From Craspedostauros australis (taxonomy: Eukaryota; Bacillariophyta; Bacillariophyceae; Mastogloiales; Achnanthaceae), in contig JAMXDE010000044.1 of NCBI GenBank assembly GCA_026770025.1, positions 124,001 through 188,000 of the forward strand: a stretch of DNA of 64,000 bases, read 5' to 3'. Each line of letters opens with the position of its first letter. The first letter of the stretch is position 1. Positions 11,098 to 20,400 of this stretch are shown one piece after another. The notes under the pieces were generated by a model. It was not told the origin of the DNA. It saw only the letters and a program-made list of their open reading frames with translations, and did no database searches. The position numbers were made by a program, and so were the translations under genes.

Positions 11098-11540
11098 TGC
11101 TGCTGTTATCATGCCTGTCATATCTGTTTTTTTGGCTGCAACAAATTGGGTACAGAGTAATTGAACACAGGGTTGGTCATGCTCAGTTGTCAATCATGCA
11201 ATACAAGCGAAAATCAGACAGGCCAAATCGCAACAATCCGAAAACGACCGTCGGACACAGACACGGAGGAGGATTGGAAGCACCGTGTCTAAGTGTGCGC
11301 GAGTGATTTTGTGCGCGTAATGTTGTCGTTGTCATGCCTGTTGTATCTGTGCAGTCCAGATGAAACAAACCGGTGACAGAGTCATGGAACAGGGATGGTT
11401 GTGCTAAGTTGTCACACATGTGACACAAGCGAAAAGCAGACAGGCCAAATCGCATCAATCCGAAACGACTGTCGGACACAGACACAGACACAGACACAGA
11501 GGAGGATCGGGAGTATTGCATCGCACACTTTTCGCCATCT
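11098..11540. repeat. Tandem duplication, period about 222 bp
   Basis: The block starting near TCATGCCTGT (11109) recurs at 11332, and CAAGCGAAAA (11204) recurs at 11426. The shared order includes ACAGGCCAAATCGCA, AATCCGAAA and TCGGACACAGACAC. The copies have diverged visibly. They lie just upstream of the broken transposase and may be the subterminal part of its element. Confidence 0.75.
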
Positions 11541-12324
11541 GCGGCTGGGTATGCCGTGTCAACATCTAGATCGAAATTTAGGCTAACATCACACATGACT
11601 GGAACGTGATTCGACTCGATTGATAGTATAGTCGAATGAGTCTTGATGATGCAAATGGTGTTCGGGTTCTATTGTCATCAGATATGACATAGGCACTGAC
11701 ATCAGAGAATGATGTCAGAGGATCGTCACTGAGGTCCAAGGAATCAAGAATAAATGATAGTCATGGTATGCTGACTTGTCTAGTGACGCCAGGTGCATCA
11801 GTGAGCATGTGGTAACAACAATTAGGAAATAGTCTTGTGATGTCAGGGATGATGCAAGCAATCTACTGACGTCGACGGTTGGGATATATGAATCCTATGG
11901 GATTCCAAGACCAGCCAAGACCAGACAAGATTAGACAAGATCAGACAGAGATGTAGAAAGACCCAATAGGAGAAATAGCATGAGTTACTGCGCAAAGCGG
12001 ACAACATCCTTGGGCAATAGAGCAGAAAATATGCACGATGTAACATGAAGACATCAAGCAGATCAGTAGGAAAACCTGATGATGAATCAGGCAAGATTGT
12101 AGAAATGGTGCATGAATGCACCAGATTAGGATGAGTGAGATCTTGTGCTCACAATCTCAAACCTCAATCATCAATTGACACACTAACTTAGCAAACAACA
12201 CTATCACCAAACATTCCAACTACACCTGACAGATTGATCACCCTGGCAGCATAGTAAGTGCAGTGTTTGGTGCCCTTTGTCCTGTATGCAATTGCTGACT
12301 ATCATGCCGCGCTCGGACTTCGAC

Positions 12325-12575
12325 ATTTCTTTGTTTTCTTCGCCTTCGAATTGTGGAACACGGACCCCACCAAATCATCTTTTCTTGTGTTATCGGGATT
12401 GAAAAAAATTCTGGCCTGTCTCGACTTCGGTGCGTTCGCCCAACATGCTGTCATGCTCTATTTCGCCTTCGAACTGAGGAACACGGATTTGTTTGCCCAG
12501 TCTTGTCTTGCGTTGTTCGGATTGAAACAGCGTATTCCCTGTTTTGCCCAGGGAGCATTCGCTGAACATGCTGAT
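12325..12575. repeat. Tandem duplication, period 123 bp
   Basis: CGCCTTCGAA with GGAACACGGA at 12341 recurs at 12464. Both copies carry the following GGATTGAAA and the distal CATTCGC/GTTCGCC...CAACATGCT blocks. The period is a multiple of three, so the plus frame stays open across both copies with related peptides (FAFELWNTD and FAFELRNTD). It may derive from a repeat protein, but no family is recognised. Confidence 0.7.
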
Positions 12576-12949
12576 CAGTTGGTACGCACACTGCAGTGTT
12601 AAACGGTTTGCGACACGAGGTGCCATGCACTGGGAATGTCACTGTTGTTGTCGCAGTAGCGAATAGATGGCTTCAGGAGGAATGGTCCAACGAACAACAG
12701 TTGGGTATTTATTAGCTCCTTTCCATACAAGCCAATGTACTGTTGAGACTATTGCATGCCTTTTTGTTGTTTTCGATGATAAAGAACATCACTTAGACCA
12801 ATTCTTGTCGCTTATTGCGCATTGTGTGGCACTATCAGGCATATCAGCGTGTTTGAAATGACCGTTTGGGACCAAAGTGTCATGTGTTGGGACCTATGTG
12901 ATGCAATCAAGTCGCCTTTTACACTGTGCCAGCAGGACAAATCCGTATC

Positions 12950-13165
12950 TATGAGGGCATACTTGACAGATCAAACAGATGGTCCGATCCTGCGTGGTCT
13001 TTTCGTGGGCTTCAAAATCATCTACGATCACTACTTGGGAATGTACTGGTGCACTTTGCTCGTTCTCGATTCGCGAGGGCGTATTTGATCGTTCCAACAG
13101 ATGGTCCGAATTTGCATGGTCTTTTCGCGACCTTTCAATGCGTGTACGATCTGGTCTGCTGAATG
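12950..13165. repeat. Tandem duplication, period about 122 bp
   Basis: GAGGGCATACTTGA at 12953 recurs as GAGGGCGTATTTGA at 13075. Both are followed by AACAGATGGTCCGA, TGGTCTTTTCG and a (C/G)TACGATC block. The encoded peptide pattern (DRSNRWS...AWSFR) is kept, but the second copy is in another frame. Confidence 0.7.
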
Positions 13166-13414
13166 CGATGATGCGATGTTGCGATGCGTTTGCGCCAGGT
13201 TCTGCGAGGAAACACGATCAGACAGAAACGCATTTGCGTCGTGAAGGAGTACACAACCGTGCTGGTTTGGTTTCACACAAGGGAGAAACCAAACACCTCT
13301 TGTCAGCGCACCAGTTCGCGCCAGTACACCCACAACGACAAGGTCTATCAACATGGCCACACATTTTGCCCAAACGAGTCCATGTTCCCATAAAAAACAA
13401 AATCGCAACACCCG

Positions 13415-13534
<120 letters not shown>

Positions 13535-13935
13535 AATTCACAATGGTTGGCTCTGACAAACGTTTTTACAAAACTGGGCCAGACGCTCGCAGCTTGTTAA
13601 AGTCATTCCTAGACGATCCAACAAAATGGCACTGGGAGGCAGCACCTCTGCGTCACAATCATCCGTTTCTCATGAAGTACGATGCCAACAAATTTGTTTG
13701 GATCCTTCGAGAATACAAACGAGCTTTGGTCAAAAAGAATTTAGTTCATGGTAAGTGTGCATGTGGGTGACACGTTTCAGCATCCGTGTGCATGCTGAAG
13801 TTTCTGTTCTGCCCACAATGCAATCAAGTGTCAATGACTCACACCATTGCCATTGCATTGGTTGCTCATCTCTTGCCTTTCTCTGTTTGTGAAAGAGCAC
13901 TATCAAAAAATCACAAGGGGAGAGCAAAAGCAAAG

Positions 13936-14005
13936 TACCATGCCAGGATTTGAACCTGGAGCCTCAGTGAGAATTACTGGTGCTCTACCGTTGAGCCACA
14001 GGCGT
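13936..14005 (-). tRNA. tRNA-like sequence or tRNA-derived SINE head (Glu-like)
   Basis: On the minus strand there is an A box (TGGCTCAACGGTAGAGC) and a consensus B box (GGTTCAAATCC). The D stem (GCTC/GAGC) and T stem (CCAGG/CCTGG) are perfect, and the anticodon stem has four good pairs (CAGT/ACTG). The loop is AATTCTC, so the anticodon would be TTC (Glu), but position 33 is A instead of the near-universal U and position 37 is a pyrimidine. The acceptor stem pairs poorly in any register. This looks like a decayed tRNA or the head of a short interspersed element. It sits antisense inside the putative intron of the decayed gene. Confidence 0.45.
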
Positions 14006-14520
14006 TGCGATTGCTGATCCGAACACAAGTGAAATTTATAGATAGTGGGGGCTACAGGAGTAACGTAATTTGCACTATACGTATTTGTGCTGATAGTTTG
14101 TGGTATGCATGAACACATGTATTTTGCACCTGGCAAATGCAACGAAGTGGATGGCATGCCAAATAAAATCTCACAGTTGGAGCTCGGCGCCACCCTCCGT
14201 CCAATTGACGAACCAAACAATTTGGACACCACTACAGCCACCTCTGACCGTCACAACCACAGGAACAACAGCAACCACATCACCAACACAGAAATGAGCA
14301 TGAACAATGAGCACAGTCACAGCCATGCAACAAAAAGCACAAGAAGCCGGCACTGTCGCAACCTCCAGAGGGCACTGGAGGACAGCCCACCTTCGCCCAG
14401 CCCAACAGAGGATGCAACCAGAAGCTTTCGAAGCATATTGGAGGGCTTGGATGATGATTCAGATGTTGTGGGCACTGACTCTGATGATGACAATGCAGAT
14501 CTTGGGGGGAACACAATCCA

Positions 14521-15999
14521 ATGTTGCCCCCATGCAAAGACGCACCCAACGACCCCATCACTGCAAGATTTCAGTGCTTCTTCAACCTTCCAGAGGAGCA
14601 CCGTGTCATGAAGTTCTGTAAACTTCATCGAACCATTGAAGTGTTTCACACAACACATGTCTGGAGGCCTCATGGGGAGAGGTATTGGATGATTGGCATG
14701 GACTTCCACATGCTGACCTGCACCACCAAATGCGATGCAACTGTCACAATCGAGACCTGGAAGGTTGATGGCATACCACGCATGTTCCTTGTCCTCCTCT
14801 ATAAGCCACCAGAGGCTTTCGGCCATGATGGGAGCATTGTTGATGTCCTTGTTGACAAGCTTGGGCATCCTTTCTCAGACGCCAGTCAGAAACGTGCTGC
14901 ACACATAAGGCAATTTCGAACTGAGGACTTCCGTCGATCCTTCCGGTCGGAAACGCTTGTTCCAATGCCATTCCCCATTGACATATTCTTTTGTGGTACA
15001 CCATGCAGGAGATTGGGAAGATGCGTGTGGCTTCGCCATGCAGTGGCAGATAATGAAGGAAACATTCAGGACACACTAACAATCACTGTGAGACTGAAAG
15101 AGGCAATGACAGGTGTTGGTGTGACAAGGCACTTCTCTACCTGTGATGGCCTTGGCTTTGCAGATGTGGAAACGAAAAGGCCCACAACAGATAGCCTTGC
15201 CAGTGCTGCTCCCAAAAATACAGCAAGCAATACAGAAACCAACACCTTCAGCAATCCAACCAGCAGCATCACTCCCTTGGAGAGGACTGCTGCACAGATA
15301 TCCAGGACTTCATTGCCCATACATCAGCAGGGTACTTCTCCAACAACCACTGCATATCAGCACCAGAAGCCAATGCCATCCATAGTGGATGATACCGTAT
15401 CTGTGATGACGGACACCACGGAGCTCCTGCAAGATTGTTTGGCTCTGCAGAAAGTACGGATTGCAATGATGGAGTCGCAAATGGCCAATAAGCTGGAAGT
15501 CAGGTGTGCAAAGACCCAGAATCAGGTTGCAACCAATCCCAACAACCCAAGGGCACTTGAAAACAGCCACAGAATCAGTCCACCAAGAAAGAAACTTTGC
15601 TTCACTGGAGAGGGACAGGTGCACAACGATGCTGAGGTGAACATCAATGTGATTTCAGGCTCTAACAAGTGGTGGAAACACGAGGATACATCTCTGGATG
15701 CAGCCTTGATGGAGAATTCTGGTCAGCCAATGAGCAGAGGTGATACACGAGTCAGAGGAGGTGTTGTGACTACAAGTGTTACACGAGGTAACACAAACCA
15801 GGGCTATCCGCAGAGTGTGATTGCTGGTGAAGGAGACCACACCAGCCGCATTCTTCCAATGCCATCATCAATTGTGCCAAGAACAGCAGACACAGAGAGG
15901 ATGCCACCACCACCATTGCTAGCATCAGTGTTGCAACAGGGAGTCCATGATCAGTGCCACCAAACAAGAGCGGAGACACGAATCACAGCATCAACATAA
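14521..15999 (+). CDS. Longest open part of the decayed unknown gene
   Basis: This is 492 codons. About the first 200 residues look globular: conserved-looking Trp, Tyr, Cys and His (HTTHVWRPHGERYWMIGMD, CTTKCDATVTIETW) and a DIFFCGTPCRRLGRCVWL segment. The rest is Ser/Thr/Pro/Gln-rich with a short Leu/Met amphipathic stretch (LLQDCLALQKVRIAMMESQM). The ATG at 14521 is probably not the real start, because the protein-like sequence seems to enter from the frame upstream. No family is recognised. If functional at all, it may be a DNA-binding or host-interacting protein of a non-autonomous element, but this is a guess. Confidence 0.4.
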   Translation: MLPPCKDAPNDPITARFQCFFNLPEEHRVMKFCKLHRTIEVFHTTHVWRPHGERYWMIGMDFHMLTCTTKCDATVTIETWKVDGIPRMFLVLLYKPPEAFGHDGSIVDVLVDKLGHPFSDASQKRAAHIRQFRTEDFRRSFRSETLVPMPFPIDIFFCGTPCRRLGRCVWLRHAVADNEGNIQDTLTITVRLKEAMTGVGVTRHFSTCDGLGFADVETKRPTTDSLASAAPKNTASNTETNTFSNPTSSITPLERTAAQISRTSLPIHQQGTSPTTTAYQHQKPMPSIVDDTVSVMTDTTELLQDCLALQKVRIAMMESQMANKLEVRCAKTQNQVATNPNNPRALENSHRISPPRKKLCFTGEGQVHNDAEVNINVISGSNKWWKHEDTSLDAALMENSGQPMSRGDTRVRGGVVTTSVTRGNTNQGYPQSVIAGEGDHTSRILPMPSSIVPRTADTERMPPPPLLASVLQQGVHDQCHQTRAETRITAST

Positions 16000-16490
16000 T
16001 TGTCACCAGGAATGCCCCAGTTGGGTACAGAGAATGGCCCCAATGGAACAGAGAATAATAGGTCGCCATCACCAATCACAGCCAGGAAGAGGACAGCAGA
16101 ATCTGCTGCAGACAATCCAACAGAGCCAGAAACAGAGAAAATTCATCCACCACCACCAGCAGCAGCAGCAACCACAGTGCCAACACAAACAGCAGCAACC
16201 AGTAGGGATCAACCAACAGAAGAAGTGGAAACAATGCAGCAGCAACAAAATCAGGAGGAAGGTGATGGAGGAAAGGCATTGGATGTTGAGGCAGATGTGG
16301 GCATGAGGACACAAGGGCGAGCAGCACGAGAAGAGGGCAATGCTGCTGATTGGTGAAGACAGAAAGATGACAAATCATGAGGTGTAACTGAAGAGGAGAC
16401 CGGCATGGGTATGGATAAAACAGTAGCACACAAAGCTAACAAGAACAATATTGGTAATCGCTGCAGTCATCAACCTTGTGAAAGGCAATG

Positions 16491-16495
16491 CATGT
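16491..16495. other. Target-site duplication of element 1, left copy (CATGT)
   Basis: CATGT lies directly before the 5' LTR and again directly after the 3' LTR (23669-23673). A 5-bp duplication is normal for copia integrases. Confidence 0.95.
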
Positions 16496-17118
16496 TATTA
16501 GCGCACGCTAAATCTCTAACAATAGCGACACCCGTCGACCAATCAGAAATCTCCACTTTTCTTACCTTTTCCGTTCCGAACGGAAATTTTGGTCGAAAAT
16601 CCGTTGTGTCAGATTTGTGTCGCATTTCGCGTCGCAAGAATCGTTTTCCCTCAATCACAGATCCAAAAATGTCGCGGAAATTGATTTCTTGCCAAGATGA
16701 ACCAATCTGCCCAATCAGGACAGACTTGGATCTTGGGTGTGACACGTGCGAATCTTGTCCTGACCTTCTCAAGTGAATACGATCAATCGTGTGATCGTAC
16801 TACTAGCAACATCGTGAGAAGACGTAATTCACAACACGGGCTATCGCGGTGTTTTTGTTCATTGACTTTTGCACCTCATCTTCACGCAGTAACACGCACA
16901 TTTGCCGTGTTGTCTCCGTGTTAATTTCACTTGCAATTTGCATGAGACCTGTCATGTCTCTCTCATGCTCACAGTTCTCAAGAATCCATCTTGTGAGCTC
17001 GCCTGCATTCATACTACCATACGAATAATACTCAATAACAACACTCATCCTCACCCCAACAACGATCTGATCACTCTACGTTTCGGTGCGGAATCCCATC
17101 CCTGATTTCGTTCTAACA
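16496..17118 (+). repeat. 5' LTR of element 1
   Basis: It begins TATTAGCG and ends TTCTAACA. Inside are a 9-bp palindrome (TTTCCGTTC/GAACGGAAA), a CACGTG core, and an inverted repeat TACGATCA/TGATCGTA. It differs from the 3' LTR only at about 16838, CG here against CA there. Confidence 0.95.
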
Positions 17119-17438
17119 GATTAACAGTCGCAAGCTTTCACCTACTGAATTGATTGCGTGACAATCCATCCATCCTTCATCCCTCGTCCATCCACGAGCG
17201 ATCCCTTCACCTTCCATCACGTGACGACGTGATTTCGGCTTCCCTTCGGCTTTCTCGCATCCGCAGATCGCCCTCCTTTCGGTTCCTCTGCTGAGTTCGG
17301 GCCTTCCCACTCAGCCATCCAAGACTTCCTGCAGCACCCTCCCGCACCAGAAGACGATTCAGTCAGTGCACCCCAGCCTCAGCTATCCTTCAGCCTCCAG
17401 CATCCGCATCCACTCTCTCCATCCATCCATCGCTCATC
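17119..17438 (+). promoter_or_regulatory. Element 1 leader, with atypical primer-binding region
   Basis: The sequence just after the LTR is GATTAACAGTCGCAAGC, not the usual initiator-Met primer site. Downstream lies an inverted repeat with ACGTG cores (ATCACGTGACGACGTGAT) and several CCATCCATC stretches. It leads directly to the gag ATG at 17439. Confidence 0.6.
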
Positions 17439-20400
17439 ATGACGACTGCTGAGACGGACCTCGCCACCTTGGATCACATCCTCGGTGTCATCGGCATCCC
17501 TTCCGACTCAACTCCTCGCGATATCATCGCTCATGAGGACATCATCAGCCCTCTCGACCTCGTCTCTCTCACTGAGGATGACCTTCGCAGCTTCCATCTC
17601 AGTGGCAACACCGATGATGGCGAACCTTTCACCGCATCCCTCGGCATCAACCATATCCGCAAGATCCTGAACCTCGGCAAGTGGTACCTCACCCAGTCCA
17701 TTCTGGATGACGATACCTGGAACGAACTCGATCGCGCTACCTTCATGGCGTTCACGGCTGAGCAGAGCAACCCTTCTCTCCCTTCTTCGCACTCGCATTC
17801 GACTGCAAGCTCTCCCATTCCGTCTCCGATGGGCATGGGCCACCACACCACTCCAGCATCCGCATTCCGTCCGGTGCCTGAAGAACCTCCGCATGTGAAC
17901 TTCGCATTCGATCCTTTGGCTTCAGTGCCTGATCCTGCCTTCCCGCAACCACCTGTGACTCCATCCATGGCACCCTCTTCCAACTTCCAAGGTGTCCAAG
18001 CCATGGAGCTACCGGCTGACTACGTCAAGGAGTTCAGCAAGGCAACCAAGTGAGAGAGTCTGTCGCTCCCGACACTGAAGGACGACAAGCACTTCCTCAC
18101 CTTCATGCGGACCTTCGAGACTCTTTCCTTCTCTCATGGACTCAACCACCATCTCGATATGGATTTCATGCCGGCACCCAAGGACGAGGCCTTCTTCGCA
18201 AGCCAGAATCGCTACCTCTTCGCCGTGCTCACTGAGCATGTCAAGACTTCCAAGAGTCGGCGCATCATCCGTGCCTACAAGAAGTCTTGCGATGGCCGCG
18301 CGGCCTATGCCAATCTTGTTGACAGCTACACCAGTGACGTCGTCGGCGAGACTCTGTCCATCAAGTACAGAGACACCATCGTCGCCTTCCGTCTGGACCA
18401 GACTTGGACCAAGACCCGCGAGCAATTTCTCGATGCCTGGGAAACCAAGCTCGATGACATCGAAGAGCTCGATGATGCATGTGTCGATGAGGCGGTCAAG
18501 CAGCAATGGTTGCGTACCGCCATCGGTCCTGATGTCGACTTGACTCGGGCCTACACCAACGTGAAGTCCAACTCCCGCCAACGTCACAAGCAATCTCGCG
18601 GCTTCATCAAGGTTGGTGTCTCCTTCGAAGACCTCCTCGAGTTCGTTCGAGATGAGGCTCAATCCCTCGACGCCAACCAGCCTCGCACCACATCTCGGCG
18701 CAAGGTCAACAACGCCAAGACCGGCGGCTCTGCTGGCAAAGGCAATGGCAAGGACTATGCCAAGGACGACCGCCATTCCATTCCCAACGACGAATGGCGT
18801 GAGATGTCCAAGGATCAGCGTAAGGCTTTCCTTGAGGCAAAGGGAAAGTGGCGCAAGAACAAGGGCAAGGGCAAGGGTGACTCCCACCGAGCTGCCAACA
18901 ACGCTGCCACATCTTCGGGTACCACCGACACTCCTTCCGCAACTCCACCCGCTGGCAACACGGACTCTTCCAAGGCTGGTGACCAGTCCACTGCCATCGA
19001 TCGCCTTCTCGCTCAGACCAAGTCCACCTCTTCGTCTGACGATACTCCTCAACTGGTCTACAAGGGCCAGACCTGGCGCCTTGCCAACTCCACGGTGGTC
19101 CGATACAGCTTCAACAAGCTTGTCAAGGACCACTCTGGCTCTCTCGTCGACAGCGGTGCCAATGGTGGCCTGGCTGGCGATGACGTCCTCGTTCTCTGCA
19201 AGACAGGACACACCGCCGACGTCAGTGGCATTGGTGACTCTGCCATCGCCAACCTCGACATCGGTACGGTTGCTGGTCTCATCCAGACCACCGAAGGGCC
19301 CATCATTGGTAAGTTCCACCAATATGCGCTCTACGGAAAGGGCAAGACCATCCATTCATCCAACCAGCTTGGTGCCTTCGGAATGGATGTCAACGAATGC
19401 CCACGGAATCTCCCTGGAGGTCGCCAGACCATCATCACACCAGGAGGCCACATCATCCCACTGGCTGTCCGGCAGGGCCTGTCCTACATGGACATGGCCA
19501 AGCCCACCCGCTCCGAGCTCGACAAGTATCCACATGTCGACTTCACCGCGGACGACGAATGGGACCCTTCTTCCCTCGACCAGGAGATGAACCTCGACGA
19601 CATCGACGATGATGACGCCGCAGCACTCCAGCGCCGCGAGAACAACTCTACCGTTCTCACGGCCTACACTGGTGCTCGCCAAGCCGACATCGCTGACAAC
19701 CCGGGCAGCATCATTGCCACTCGCAAGCCTGCCGACTACGAGGCTCTCCGACCCCACTTCGGCTGGATTCCAGCTCGTCGCGTTCGCGACACTCTTTGGT
19801 GTACCTCCCAGTGGTACCGTACCGCCGAGCGCTTCTCCATGCGCAAGCATTTCAAGTCTCGGTTCCCAGCGGCCAACGTCGACCGTCTCCATGAGACGGT
19901 TGCGATGGATACGCTCTTCTCCGATACCCCTGCTCACGACGACGGGGTTCCCGGCCATGGCGGCTGCACCATGCTTCAGGTGTACGTCGCCCTCGACTCT
20001 CGGTTCACGGCCGGCTTTCCCATGCCATCCGAGAGCCGCATCTCCGACACTCTCCGTGACTTCATCCGACGCCACGGGGCTCCTGACCTACTGATGTCCG
20101 ACAACGCCAAGGCGCAGATCGGTAACAAGGTCATGGAGATCCTCCGGCAGTATCACATCCGTGATCACCAGAGTGAGCCCGAACACCAGCATCAGAACGG
20201 CGCGGAACGCCGGATCCAGGATATCAAACGCACAACCAACGGTGTGATGGATCGCACGGGTACTCCCGACCGCTTCTGGCTGATCTGCACGCTCTATGTG
20301 GTTGATCTCTTCAACCACATCGCGCAGGTCACCGCTGGCTCCATCACCCCCCTTCAAGCCGCCTTCGGACAGCGACCGGACATCTCCAAGTTCCTGTCCT

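Larger units (their letters stand above)
13543..16356 (+). pseudogene. Decayed spliced gene, unknown protein
   Basis: Exon 1 runs from the ATG at 13543 to 13750 (MVGSDKRFYKTGPDARSLL...) and ends at a textbook donor, CATG|GTAAGT. A matching acceptor (GTGCTGATAG) ends at 14096 and restores the frame of the next open stretch (CGMHEHMYFAPGKCNEVDG, then a Ser/Asp/Thr-rich acidic region). At a run of six G (14504-14509) the likely reading frame moves to the one that carries on from 14521. That frame holds the most protein-like part (FNLPEEHRVMKFCKLHR, RPHGERYWMIGMDFHMLTC). It meets a TAA at 15997-15999 and then stays open in the same frame to the TGA at 16354-16356. I do not recognise the family. 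The frameshift plus stop argue for a pseudogene, but sequencing error in the G run is possible. Copia element 1 begins 140 bp downstream. Confidence 0.45.

Noticed and set aside
17439-18053. Element 1 Gag stop as programmed readthrough
   Set aside because: The intact relative has an Arg codon at the same place and no stop elsewhere between Gag and Pol, so a point mutation is simpler.
18009-19355. 448-codon minus-strand open frame inside element 1 (and its twin at 56907-58253)
   Set aside because: It is antisense to Gag and protease, kept open only because of the codon bias of the plus-strand frame, and has no recognisable domain.
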